A stretch of DNA of 35,202 nucleotides from Clostridium sp. CAG:780 (GCA_000434195.1 HF994472.1:1-35202), one strand, 5' to 3'; positions 18,608 to 26,340 are shown, counted from the first letter of the stretch. Translations and numbers: made by a program. Notes: generated from the sequence alone by a model not told the origin.

Positions 18608-18636
18608 ATTATACTATATTTATTAACTTTTGACTA
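18608..18636 (-). promoter_or_regulatory. Probable sigma-A promoter for metK-folD
   Basis: Minus strand: TAGTCA (18631-18636, partial -35), 17 bases, TATAAT (18608-18613). The -10 is consensus and the -35 weak. Confidence 0.45.
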
Positions 18637-18657
18637 CTCTTTTTTATTATTTTTGTA

Positions 18658-19884
18658 TTATTCTTTATCAGTTCTTAATAACTTGTCTACTTTCATTTTT
18701 CCAGCTCTTGTTATCATTTCATAGCCAAATTTTTCTTTTATTGCATCAACTGCTTTATCTACTTTTCTTTGTTTTTCTTTTTCTGTATCTGTCTGATTAA
18801 ACAGAGATATTTGCATTTGTTCTTTTTCTTCTAAATTATCTACTCGTACTCCTATTAATCTAATCTGCTTATTCATTGAATTTTGATATAGTGTGTCCAA
18901 TAATCTTTTTGCTTCTTTATAAAGGTATTTGGTACTATCAGTTGGTTCGTCCAATTTCCTTTGATGTGAAAATGTTTTAAAATCATTTGTTTTTATTTGC
19001 ACATTCACTACATTTGCCAATAGTTCTTGTTTTCTTAATCTATATGCAACCTGCTCTGTAAGAGCTAGTAGCGTTTCTTCTAATCTTTCTATATTAGCAA
19101 CATCTTGTGGTAAGGTCACAGAATTTCCTATTCCTTTTGGTTTATCATTATTTACTGTTACCGGATTGTTATCTATTCCATTGGCATATTCCCATATCAT
19201 TTTGCCAAACTTACCAAATTTTTTAATCAATATATTTTGGTCTGTTTTTGCCAAGTCTCCTATTGTTTTTATTCCCATTTTCTCTAACTTAGGCAAACTT
19301 CTTCTTCCAACCATGTATAAATCTGATACTGGCAAAGTCCACATTTTATTTGGTATTTCTTCTTCATATAATGTATGAATTTTATCTGGCTTTTCAAAGT
19401 CTGATGCCATTTTCGCCAGAAGTTTGTTGTGTGCAACTCCTATGTTTACAGTGAATCCTAATTTTTCTTTTATTTCACTACTTATTTGTTTTGCTTTTTC
19501 TAATATTGTTTCATTTGGTAGTAAAAAGTGAGTTAAGTCTAGCGAGCATTCATCTATTGAATATTGTTCTATTTGATCCGTATATTCTTTAAATATTTCT
19601 ATCATCGCTTTTGAATATTTTGTATAGACTCTAAAATCACTGCTAAAGACCTTAATCGCCGGACATTTCTGCCTTGCAAGATATAAAGGTTCTCCTGTTT
19701 TTATTCCAAACTGTTTTGCTAACTGACTTTTAGCCAGTACGATTCCTCTTCTTTGAGATTCATCTCCCCCTATCACAGCTGGAATAGTTCTAATGTCTAA
19801 ATTATCTCCACTTTTCAACTTTTCGACAGCAGTCCAAGATAAAAACGCATTGTTCACATCTACGTGCAAAATAAAACGTTCCAT
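18658..19884 (-). CDS. dinB: DNA polymerase IV (Y-family, error-prone)
   Basis: About 408 aa. Catalytic acidic residues are in FILHVDVNN (D9) and YSIDECSLD (D111, E112), followed by thumb, finger and little-finger regions. A beta-clamp binding motif QISLF occurs near residue 367, ahead of a further 40-residue tail. It performs translesion synthesis. The ATG at 19884 was chosen over an in-frame GTG at 19896 because GGAGG sits 5 bases upstream of it and overlaps the GTG. It is transcribed from its own consensus promoter (19901-19929) that contains a LexA-like box, consistent with SOS control. Confidence 0.96.
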   Translation of the reverse strand: MERFILHVDVNNAFLSWTAVEKLKSGDNLDIRTIPAVIGGDESQRRGIVLAKSQLAKQFGIKTGEPLYLARQKCPAIKVFSSDFRVYTKYSKAMIEIFKEYTDQIEQYSIDECSLDLTHFLLPNETILEKAKQISSEIKEKLGFTVNIGVAHNKLLAKMASDFEKPDKIHTLYEEEIPNKMWTLPVSDLYMVGRRSLPKLEKMGIKTIGDLAKTDQNILIKKFGKFGKMIWEYANGIDNNPVTVNNDKPKGIGNSVTLPQDVANIERLEETLLALTEQVAYRLRKQELLANVVNVQIKTNDFKTFSHQRKLDEPTDSTKYLYKEAKRLLDTLYQNSMNKQIRLIGVRVDNLEEKEQMQISLFNQTDTEKEKQRKVDKAVDAIKEKFGYEMITRAGKMKVDKLLRTDKE

Positions 19885-19900
19885 AATAACCTCCACGATT

Positions 19901-19929
19901 ATTATAGAACATTTGTTTTAGTTTGTCAA
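19901..19929 (-). promoter_or_regulatory. Consensus sigma-A promoter of dinB
   Basis: Minus strand TTGACA (19924-19929), exactly 17 bases, TATAAT (19901-19906): full consensus in both hexamers. It starts immediately beyond the stop codon region of the preceding gene and lies 17 bases upstream of the dinB ATG. Confidence 0.88.
19907..19918 (-). promoter_or_regulatory. LexA (SOS) box in the dinB promoter spacer
   Basis: The 12-mer AAACAAATGTTC (minus strand) matches the Firmicute LexA consensus GAACnnnnGTTC at 7 of 8 specified positions. It directly abuts the -10 hexamer, where bound LexA would block RNA polymerase. Confidence 0.65.
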
Positions 19930-19935
19930 TACATT

Positions 19936-21105
19936 TTACATTTCTATATAAATTTTTAGATTTTCGTAGTCATATGTTATTTTTGCACCAAAGTATTGTT
20001 CTAAGTATGACATTCTGCATGTGTATGGTAATTTTCCTTTTTCTATTGTATTTGTTACATATTGTAGTTCATAGGTTTTACCTTTGTATTTTATCGATTC
20101 TATCGCTCCATCTAGGGCTATCTTTTTGTCTTTAATTCCAAGTTCTGAAATCAAGTATCTTAGGTTATATTCATATTCTTCTATTTCCGGATTATATGTT
20201 GCACTAAATATGAAGCTTCCAACGTTTTGTCCCTGTTTATCTCCTGTCCAAAATTCTTTTGCACTTTTGCCATTCACAAATACTTCTAAATATTCTGGTC
20301 GATATTTATCTAATTCCTCTTTAGGGATTCCTTCTGTACTTAAATTATTAGTTTTAAGCCACTTAATGTAATTATACTTTTCTTCCTTTATTGCTTCTTC
20401 TTCGCTCTTGCCCGTGTCTATGTACACTGTGTTGCTTCGGTATTTTCCTATTTTTATGAGACTTCCTGGAAACGTGTACATGCTTACCATTTTGCCATCT
20501 TTTAGAGCTAGCACCGATATTTCTTTCATTGCTTTTGTAGCATCCTCTATTTGGCTAAAATCTGTCAATTCCATGTATATTTTATAATTTAAAAATGTAG
20601 CTTTTGTTTCTTGTAAATACACTTTGTTATCATAGCTCTCTGTTATCTGTAATTTGTTTTTTAGATTTTCTGGAAGGACTTTTTCCACAAAGTATTTCTT
20701 GCTTTGATCTTCATAATCATTTCTCGTATGAGATTTATTTTTATATGCTGTGAATATTATTTTTTTATTGTTTTTTGGCGATATTTTATATATTTCTTCT
20801 GTATCATTTATTTCTTTAGAAACTATTTTGAATTTTTCTCGGTATGTTGCCTCCAAATTTTCTATTACGTCAGGATCAACTCTGCTTCCTATGTATTGCC
20901 ATTGTCCTTTTATATATAAGAAAGCAATTATTAAAGCACAAATCCCGATAATTGCAACTATTACAACAAATGTTTTTGCTATTCCCTTTGTAACTTTTGC
21001 CAGCTTTTTAGCACCTTTAAAATCCAGCTCATTAAAATTTATTTCTGCCTTCATTTTTTGATATCTTTCGTTATCCTTTTCATTCCAGTACTCGTTTTTA
21101 TCCAT
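19936..21105 (-). CDS. Unrecognised single-pass membrane protein with large extracytoplasmic domain
   Basis: The protein is 389 aa. A charged cytoplasmic N-terminus of about 43 residues precedes one membrane helix (about 44-67, VVIVAIIGICALIIAFLYI); the rest is soluble and probably outside the cell. It has no lipobox or catalytic motif I recognise. The last ~60 residues (YLEQYFGAKITYDYENLKIYI) are reminiscent of the copper-amine-oxidase-N/stalk-like repeats in Clostridial surface proteins, but this is a weak resemblance. ATG at 21105 has AAGGGG upstream. It lies 12 bases behind ylmH and is the last gene of dxs-ylmH-this gene. Confidence 0.72.
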   Translation of the reverse strand: MDKNEYWNEKDNERYQKMKAEINFNELDFKGAKKLAKVTKGIAKTFVVIVAIIGICALIIAFLYIKGQWQYIGSRVDPDVIENLEATYREKFKIVSKEINDTEEIYKISPKNNKKIIFTAYKNKSHTRNDYEDQSKKYFVEKVLPENLKNKLQITESYDNKVYLQETKATFLNYKIYMELTDFSQIEDATKAMKEISVLALKDGKMVSMYTFPGSLIKIGKYRSNTVYIDTGKSEEEAIKEEKYNYIKWLKTNNLSTEGIPKEELDKYRPEYLEVFVNGKSAKEFWTGDKQGQNVGSFIFSATYNPEIEEYEYNLRYLISELGIKDKKIALDGAIESIKYKGKTYELQYVTNTIEKGKLPYTCRMSYLEQYFGAKITYDYENLKIYIEM

Positions 21106-21117
21106 AGTTTTCCCCTT

Positions 21118-21927
21118 TTATATATAATGTTCCACCATTACTATTATTTTTCCTTTTTTAGTTTGACCATCTATTTTTAAAACATTAAATTTTCCTTTTC
21201 CTCTAATAACAATTATATCTCCTTGTTTTACTATCTTAGAGTTATTCTCTTCATTTATATAATTTAAAAACACCCTTTGTGCTTCTATTATCTCATTTGC
21301 TTTTGTTCTTGAACAATGTGCTAACTCAGCTACCATGTTATCCAGCCTAAGTGATGACACTCTAATGTCCATTATTTCTTTTTTGATATCTGGTTTTCTA
21401 ATTTCTGATATATCTAGTTTTTCTATTTGAGCTTTGCTAAATCGTGTTAGTTGTCCTATGCTTTCTACCAGATATTTGCTAATTTCTTTACTTACAACCA
21501 CGTCTGCGCCATCTTCAAAAACAAAAATATCTCCAATTTTTTCCCTTTTTATTCCCAGCTTCATTATACCACTTAAATAATCTTTGTGTATATATTTTTC
21601 TTTATTTTCCTTTGGAAGTTTAATTCTTATTACTCCTGCTATGTTTGAATAATTATACTTGTTTTGTTCAAACAGTTCTGCATATTTATTCGGATATACT
21701 ACAAGCACAGGTTTCTCAGCTCCTTCACAAGGAGTAAAAAATGTGTAATTTTCTTCTTTTTGCATTTTTAGAATTTCTTGACTTATAACTTTTTGATGCA
21801 TATTCAAAAAATCTGTATATTCAATTTGATTTCTTGTTTTCGCTAATTTTATTTTGTCTAAAATTTTGGCTGCTAACAGTTTGTCCTCTTCGTCATTATA
21901 TTTGTTGATAATATCATCTTTCTGCAT
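21118..21927 (-). CDS. ylmH: S4-domain RNA-binding protein, YlmH family
   Basis: The protein is 269 aa. An S4 RNA-binding domain lies at about residues 185-250, with RLDNMVAELAHCSRTKANEII and a strand ending GDIIVIRGKGKF. The preceding region matches YlmH-type proteins (QKVISQEILKMQ and later GDIFVFEDGADVVV). YlmH in B. subtilis is encoded near the division genes and has been linked to ribosome-associated quality control on split 50S subunits; here it is instead next to dxs. Its start (ATG 21927, AGAGG upstream) overlaps the 3' end of dxs by 14 bases, indicating translational coupling. Confidence 0.88.
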   Translation of the reverse strand: MQKDDIINKYNDEEDKLLAAKILDKIKLAKTRNQIEYTDFLNMHQKVISQEILKMQKEENYTFFTPCEGAEKPVLVVYPNKYAELFEQNKYNYSNIAGVIRIKLPKENKEKYIHKDYLSGIMKLGIKREKIGDIFVFEDGADVVVSKEISKYLVESIGQLTRFSKAQIEKLDISEIRKPDIKKEIMDIRVSSLRLDNMVAELAHCSRTKANEIIEAQRVFLNYINEENNSKIVKQGDIIVIRGKGKFNVLKIDGQTKKGKIIVMVEHYI

Positions 21928-23788
21928 TTTTAATTTCCTCTACTATATTTTTTACATTTAGCTTGTTTTCATTTTCAAGCTCTTCAACTGTTCCATGCTG
22001 TACAAATTTATCATCATATGCAAATCCTCGTAAGTCTATATTTTTAAGTCCTACAACAAGTTCTGCTATACTAGTATACAATCCGCCGTTTATACTTCCA
22101 TCTTCGATCGTAATTATTTTCTGCGTTTTTTGTATTGATTTTAATATATTTTTTTCATCTAGTGGTTTTAAAAATCTAGCATTAATAACTTCGGCTTCTA
22201 TTCCGTCTTTTTCAAGTTCGTTCGAAACTTCTATTGCTTTTGCCACCATTTTTCCTATTGCCATAATTGTAAGGTCTTTTCCTTCTTTTAATATCTCACA
22301 TTTTTTATTTTTGATTTCTTCAAATTGTTTTTCGTTTTTGTCAAATAGAGTCACAGATTGACCGCCTCTTGGATATCTTATTGCAACAGGTGTCGCCATT
22401 TCGTTTACAGCAATCTCTAACATATCTTCTAACTCATTGAAATCTTTTGGAGCCATTATTGTTATATTTGGAATCAATTTTAAAAACGCCATATCCAACA
22501 TTCCATGATGCGTTTCTCCGTCAGCACCTACTGCTCCTGCTCTGTCAACGCACATAACCACATGTAAATTTTGCATACATATATCATGGATTATTTGGTC
22601 ATATGCTCTTTGCAAGAATGACGAATATATTGCAACTACTGGTGTTATTCCAGCCATTGCCATTCCTGCTGCCATTGTTATAGCATGTTGTTCTGCTATT
22701 TCTACATCAAAAAATCTTTCCGGATATTCTTCTTTAAATTTAGTAAGTCCCGTTCCTTCTGTCATTGCAGCTGTTATTGCTACTATATTTTTATTGTTTT
22801 TTGCAAGTTTTACTAATTTTTCTCCAAATACTTTAGAATAATCCGTCTTTTTCTGTTTCAGCGCCTTTCCAGTTTGTATATCAAAACTTGAAGTGCTATG
22901 ATATTTGTCTGGATTTTCTTCTGCATATTTGTATCCTTTACCTTTTACAGTTTTACAGTGTATTAATATCGGTCCTGTTAAATCTTTGGCCCTGGACATC
23001 ATTGCTTCTAATTTTTCTATGTCATTTCCGTCAACAGGTCCAAGATATTTGAAACCCAAGTCCTCAAACATCATATTTGGAAGCACCAATTGTTTTATAC
23101 TGTATTTCACTCTTCTTACAAATTTTATAATAGAATTTCCCACTTTTGGAATTTTTCTTACCGCATTTTTGATTCTTTTATTCGAATTTGTATAGAATTT
23201 TTTTGTTCTCATTTTTGACAAAGCCATAGCTAGTCCGCCAGTGTTTCTTTCTATACTCATTTCATTATCATTTAATATAACTATAATATTTGTATTACTT
23301 ACACCAGCGTCATTTAAAGCTTCTAACGCCATTCCGCCCGTTAAAGCTCCATCGCCTATCACTGCTATTACTTTATAATTTTCATTTTTGATATCCCTTG
23401 CTCTTGCCATTCCCAAAGCTGCAGAAATTGACGTACTGCTATGCCCTGTATTAAAGCAGTCGTATTCAGATTCTGCCGTTTTTGGAAATCCCGCAATTCC
23501 GTTGAATTGTCGTAATGTAGCAAATTTTTCTTTTCTTCCCGTAAGAATTTTATGTGCATAAACTTGATGCCCAACATCCCATACTATTTTGTCTTCAGGT
23601 GTATTGAATATATCATGCAATGCTATGGTTAGTTCTACTACTCCTAAGCTTGATGCTAAATGTCCTCCTGTTTTCGCAACATTTTCTATTATAAAATCTC
23701 TAATTTCTTGAGCTAATTCTTCTTTTTCTTTTATATTTAATTTTTTTAAATCCTTTGTGTTGTCAATTTTATTTAATATGTCATACAT
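21914..23788 (-). CDS. dxs: 1-deoxy-D-xylulose-5-phosphate synthase
   Basis: The protein is 624 aa, full length. The TPP-binding motif GDGALTGGMALEALNDAG...NDNEMSI, the substrate region NTGHSSTS, and the transketolase pyrimidine-binding segment (FDVEIAEQHAITMAAGMA, DRAGAVGADGETHHG) are all present. It condenses pyruvate and glyceraldehyde 3-phosphate to DXP, the first step of the MEP isoprenoid pathway. ATG at 23788 has AGGAG nine bases upstream. It leads an operon with ylmH (overlapping) and a membrane protein gene. Confidence 0.98.
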   Translation of the reverse strand: MYDILNKIDNTKDLKKLNIKEKEELAQEIRDFIIENVAKTGGHLASSLGVVELTIALHDIFNTPEDKIVWDVGHQVYAHKILTGRKEKFATLRQFNGIAGFPKTAESEYDCFNTGHSSTSISAALGMARARDIKNENYKVIAVIGDGALTGGMALEALNDAGVSNTNIIVILNDNEMSIERNTGGLAMALSKMRTKKFYTNSNKRIKNAVRKIPKVGNSIIKFVRRVKYSIKQLVLPNMMFEDLGFKYLGPVDGNDIEKLEAMMSRAKDLTGPILIHCKTVKGKGYKYAEENPDKYHSTSSFDIQTGKALKQKKTDYSKVFGEKLVKLAKNNKNIVAITAAMTEGTGLTKFKEEYPERFFDVEIAEQHAITMAAGMAMAGITPVVAIYSSFLQRAYDQIIHDICMQNLHVVMCVDRAGAVGADGETHHGMLDMAFLKLIPNITIMAPKDFNELEDMLEIAVNEMATPVAIRYPRGGQSVTLFDKNEKQFEEIKNKKCEILKEGKDLTIMAIGKMVAKAIEVSNELEKDGIEAEVINARFLKPLDEKNILKSIQKTQKIITIEDGSINGGLYTSIAELVVGLKNIDLRGFAYDDKFVQHGTVEELENENKLNVKNIVEEIKNAER

Positions 23789-23894
23789 TTTATAAATCTC
23801 CTATTAATACTTTATATAATATCATATATAAAAATTTTTTTAAAGACTGGATTTTTGTTTTTGTTTGTGTTATTATATATGTTGTAGTAAATAT

Positions 23895-23969
23895 TGGGAT
23901 GTCGCCAAGCGGTAAGGCCTCGGACTCTGACTCCGATATGCGTGTGTTCGAATCACACCATCCCAACCA
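23895..23969 (+). tRNA. tRNA-Gln (CTG anticodon)
   Basis: Cloverleaf fits: acceptor TGGGATG/CATCCCA, D-arm GCC...GGC, anticodon stem TCGGA/TCCGA with loop CTCTGAC giving anticodon CTG, T-arm with TTCGAAT, and an encoded CCA at 23967-23969. It is divergent from dxs and followed by a terminator at 23977. CTG is the less common Gln isoacceptor in an AT-rich genome, so a TTG-anticodon tRNA should exist elsewhere. Confidence 0.95.
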
Positions 23970-23976
23970 AAATCCG

Positions 23977-24004
23977 CTCTGCAAGTGCTGTTGCAGAGTT
24001 TTTT
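23977..24004 (+). terminator. Intrinsic terminator of tRNA-Gln
   Basis: 8-bp stem CTCTGCAA/TTGCAGAG, 6-nt loop, followed by TTTTTT. Confidence 0.88.
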
Positions 24005-24014
24005 CTATACAAAG

Positions 24015-24046
24015 CTACCCCGTAGCCTAATCTAGCTACGGGGTAG
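24015..24046 (-). terminator. Strong GC-rich hairpin downstream of the 24056-24409 gene
   Basis: A 12-bp perfect stem CTACCCCGTAGC/GCTACGGGGTAG with an 8-nt loop sits 9 bases past the stop codon on the minus strand. The downstream U tract is poor (GCTTTG), so it may act as a 3'-end stabiliser rather than a classic terminator. Like the hairpin at 2103-2127 it is much GC-richer than local DNA. Confidence 0.6.
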
Positions 24047-24055
24047 TTGGAGATT

Positions 24056-24409
24056 TTACTCCTTATCAGTTTCTTCTCTCTTGGCATTTCTTCCTTTCAG
24101 AAGGACAATGATGAGAAGTGCCAATACGGTTATTGTGGTTGCTGCCAGAAGTGTCCCAACATTCAGAAGCAGGGTTCTTTCAATTCCCGATCCCATTACA
24201 AGACCAAGAATAAAAAGATTCAAAACATTTGTGAATGCGCAGTTTCTCGAAAAGTTCAAGACAATCATGACAATTACCCAACCCATTACCCACTGGGTAA
24301 AATTGACCACTTCGTTGTCGAAGTTGTGTGCCAAAGCACACACATTGGCTCCGATAAGGAGGCCGATGATCAGGATGCTAATCCGAACCACCAATTTGCA
24401 ATTTTTCAT
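24056..24409 (-). CDS. Unrecognised small multi-pass membrane protein, GC-rich orphan gene
   Basis: The protein is 117 aa with four hydrophobic stretches at about residues 6-27, 41-53, 62-76 and 80-104, ending in a Lys/Arg/Glu-rich cytoplasmic tail. I recognise no family. It has a complete private expression unit: consensus promoter (24460-24488), AAGGAGA six bases before the ATG, and a GC-rich hairpin after the stop. Codon use (CTT/ATC/GTC/ACC, GC-richer) differs from surrounding genes. The 50-base leader also holds a small TGGCG-AAAA-CGCCA hairpin. Together with the gene at 2138-2473 it forms a pair of compositionally odd solitary genes in this window; transfer is a possibility, not shown. 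Confidence 0.72.
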   Translation of the reverse strand: MKNCKLVVRISILIIGLLIGANVCALAHNFDNEVVNFTQWVMGWVIVMIVLNFSRNCAFTNVLNLFILGLVMGSGIERTLLLNVGTLLAATTITVLALLIIVLLKGRNAKREETDKE

Positions 24410-24459
24410 GTAGATTCTCCTTCATTTGTCAAATGTGTGGCGTTTTCGCCATCAATTAA

Positions 24460-24488
24460 ATTATACCATATTTTTGTAATTATGTAAA
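24460..24488 (-). promoter_or_regulatory. Sigma-A promoter of the 24056-24409 gene
   Basis: Minus strand TTTACA (24483-24488), 17 bases, TATAAT (24460-24465). It drives only the small membrane protein and separates it from the pilin/FGE gene upstream. Confidence 0.75.
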
Positions 24489-24594
24489 GTTTTGTCTCCT
24501 GTTGGGTTTTCTTACACGGCTAGTGTTAAAGTTACACTCTAAACTTGGCAATACCTATTTTCCTGCACACTTAAATTTATACTCTTTATTACTC

Positions 24595-25872
24595 TTACAC
24601 TCTCCACGCTCTAGAATCCAGTGTTACTTTATTATTAAAGTGGGACGAGAACCGTTTGACGCTGTTGCCGTCGTCGCCTGGACTGCTGTTGCGGCTAGAA
24701 GCTGGACCGCCAGAGCCACCGCTGAAGCAATTGCCTCCCCTATCAGCTCGAACGTCATCGCCGCTCACCTCTTGTGTCCATTCCCTACAGTTTCCTGCTA
24801 AGTCGTAGATATTATTTGCTTTCCAATACTCACTATAGCCTGTATTTTGCTTAGTTCCATATTTGTTTGTTTCTGTTCCATTTTCTGTTACTACTACTTT
24901 TGCATCACCTGTACTATTACCATAATTTCCCCAAGAACTTGAATTTTTATTTACTTCATCACTTGTTTTTGCTCCTGAACTTATTAGCCAATTCATTGTT
25001 ACATCCCACTGACATCCCCATATCATACCAGTCTTTACTTTATCACTTGCTTGCAATTTTGTATCTTTACAAGCATTATATAAATTATACCAATTTGTAT
25101 TTGTTAATGTTGGTTGATTTTTTTGCACTCCTGCCTCTGATAGCTCATATCTTCCTATATAAAATCCTCCATATTTTTGTATGCTTTCTATCATTTCTTT
25201 ATATTCATCTACAAATAATTGAGCTAACTCTTCTTTTGTTCCATTTTCTCCTAATATTGTTGTATAATTTGTTGCATCATAACTTGCACCATCACCTCCA
25301 ACTACTAGGTCCGGCTCACGGTAATATGGTAAACTTGTTGTTCCTGGCGTAGTTCTTGTTTGTCTTTTTATTATTTCTGACTTTGAATATAATTTTGTTG
25401 TTACTGATGTTCCACATAATGTGTATTCCGTTTCGTTTGCTGTATCACACATTACTGTTACATCTGGTACTGGTATCCATACCCATTCATTATCATCACT
25501 ATCGCCTTTTATTACTAGTCCATGGTTTACTGAATCTTGACTAGGTGCAGTACTTCCATCTCCCCACGTAGATGTAGCTGTATCTATTGGTATATAGTTT
25601 TTTGGTATTGTTGGATTATTTGCGTTTCCTTTTTTACCATTTATTGTACTATTATCGCCTGCTTTTGTATTTACATTTACTTTTGGTGTTGGCTCTGCTG
25701 TTGCTTCGTCTATCATATCTGATAAATTAGATAAATCTTCCTGTTCATTTGCTTTTGCTTGTCCATATTCTCTTCTTGCATCCTTACTTTTTTCGATGAT
25801 TCCATTTTTGTCCAATACTAAGCTTATACTTACTCCTGCTAAGATTAAAAGTACTACTATTGTCACAACCAA
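24595..25872 (-). CDS. Prepilin-like, FGE/C-type-lectin-fold protein: probable DGR-diversified target (start frameshifted)
   Basis: The open frame gives 425 aa from a non-credible TTG at 25872. Upstream in the same frame it continues as SGITLIALVVTIVVLLILAG, a class III (type IV pilin-like) signal with the position-5 Glu replaced by Ala, common in Clostridial pseudopilin-like proteins. The only good start, ATG at 25909 with GGAGG nine bases upstream, is out of frame by one base. After a linker, the FGE-sulfatase/C-type-lectin-like domain spans about residues 105-425 (GGFYIGRYE, WGCQWDVTMNW, NIYDLAGNCREWTQE). The end is a Ser/Gly/Asn/Asp-rich block (PASSRNSSPGDDGNS) encoded by [A/G][A/G]C-type codons in a GC-rich patch, then FSSHFNNKV...RAWRV. 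This matches variable regions of DGR target proteins, presumably surface-displayed ligand-binding proteins. Transcription would start from 25992-26020. Confidence 0.8.
   Translation of the reverse strand: MVVTIVVLLILAGVSISLVLDKNGIIEKSKDARREYGQAKANEQEDLSNLSDMIDEATAEPTPKVNVNTKAGDNSTINGKKGNANNPTIPKNYIPIDTATSTWGDGSTAPSQDSVNHGLVIKGDSDDNEWVWIPVPDVTVMCDTANETEYTLCGTSVTTKLYSKSEIIKRQTRTTPGTTSLPYYREPDLVVGGDGASYDATNYTTILGENGTKEELAQLFVDEYKEMIESIQKYGGFYIGRYELSEAGVQKNQPTLTNTNWYNLYNACKDTKLQASDKVKTGMIWGCQWDVTMNWLISSGAKTSDEVNKNSSSWGNYGNSTGDAKVVVTENGTETNKYGTKQNTGYSEYWKANNIYDLAGNCREWTQEVSGDDVRADRGGNCFSGGSGGPASSRNSSPGDDGNSVKRFSSHFNNKVTLDSRAWRV
24605..24745 (-). repeat. Putative DGR variable repeat (VR1)
   Basis: The last ~45 codons of the pilin/FGE gene. 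The 3' 47 bases (24605-24651) match 43 of 47 bases in the copy at the right window edge. The upstream part is a run of AGC, GGC, GAC, AAC, AGT and GGT codons, all reachable from AAC/AAT by adenine substitution, within conserved PAS-R and RGGN anchors. The sharp local GC rise in an AT-rich gene supports adenine-directed mutagenesis. No template repeat is in the window. Confidence 0.7.
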
Positions 25873-25891
25873 AGCTATTAGCGTAATTCCG

Positions 25892-25909
25892 CTTTTTATT
25901 TTTTAACAT
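25892..25909 (-). other. Frame conflict between start codon and pilin signal (A-tract indel)
   Basis: From ATG (25909) the minus strand reads ATGTTAAAAAATAAAAAG (25892-25909), then CGG. That frame gives MLKNKKRNY and soon runs off the pilin frame. Removing one A from either A tract (A6 or A5) gives MLKNKSGITLIAL, a perfect prepilin leader. The pilin frame itself is closed upstream by TAA at 25903-25905, with no ATG, GTG or TTG before the signal. Confidence 0.75.
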
Positions 25910-25961
25910 TTTTTCTTTCCTCCTTTGTTTCTTTTAATTTTTTTAATCTTTTTTGGTTCAT
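25896..25961 (-). CDS. Possible 21-codon leader peptide overlapping the pilin/FGE start
   Basis: A short frame starting ATG at 25961, with AAGGGGAAG just upstream, encodes a Lys/Glu-rich peptide (MNQKRLKKLKETKEERK...) and stops at 25896-25898, past the ATG of the pilin/FGE gene. It is in the third frame relative to both that ATG and the pilin signal. It may be a coupled leader ORF or chance in purine-rich DNA. Confidence 0.22.
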   Translation of the reverse strand: MNQKRLKKLKETKEERKNVKK

Positions 25962-25991
25962 CTTTCTTCCCCTTTCCTTTTGTTTATTGTT

Positions 25992-26020
25992 ATTATAAAA
26001 CATTTTGTTTTATAATTCAA
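25992..26020 (-). promoter_or_regulatory. Sigma-A promoter for the pilin/FGE gene
   Basis: Minus strand TTGAAT (26015-26020), 17 bases, TATAAT (25992-25997), about 83 bases upstream of the ATG at 25909. This lies in a 430-base gene-free stretch (25910-26338) that otherwise holds only two hairpins and AT-rich DNA. Confidence 0.65.
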
Positions 26021-26228
26021 TTATTATTTTGGTTTTTATTGAATATATAATTTAATAAAAAAGTTAAAATCTTGTAAGCACGTATTTTCTAGTAATTTCT
26101 CACTTTTCTATGTTTTTATTATGTACATTTTTAATTTTTTTACTATTGATTTTTTCCTAGAGTTATGCTATAAATTTAGTATAAAGATTTTTATTAAATT
26201 ATATATTTAATTAAATTTTGAGATATAA

Positions 26229-26271
26229 AAAAAACCTAAATATTAGATTTTATCTATATTTTAGGTTTTTT
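26229..26271. terminator. Bidirectional intrinsic terminator
   Basis: AAAAAACCTAAATAT pairs with ATATTTTAGGTTTTTT (one bulge), enclosing a further TAGAT/ATCTA stem. It is flanked by A and T tracts so it could work on either strand; it insulates the pilin/FGE promoter from the exporter gene. Confidence 0.65.
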
Positions 26272-26313
26272 ATGATTTTACAAGCATTTTTTATTTTTTA
26301 AGACTATAATTTT

Positions 26314-26340
26314 AAAAAGCTTCAAATTGGCGAAGTTTTT
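26314..26340 (-). terminator. Hairpin at the 3' end of the ArsP_2-type gene
   Basis: On the minus strand AAAAACTTC pairs with GAAGCTTTTT (one bulge), running into TTTTAAAATT directly after the stop codon; the stem overlaps the stop. Confidence 0.55.

Noticed and set aside
18570..18657. SAM riboswitch upstream of metK
   Set aside because: The leader is under 90 bases including the promoter, AT-rich, and has no SAM-I/SAM-II-like helices.
24056..24487. Plus-strand frame overlapping the small membrane protein gene
   Set aside because: The minus-strand gene has promoter, SD, membrane helices and 3' hairpin; the plus-strand frame has none of these.
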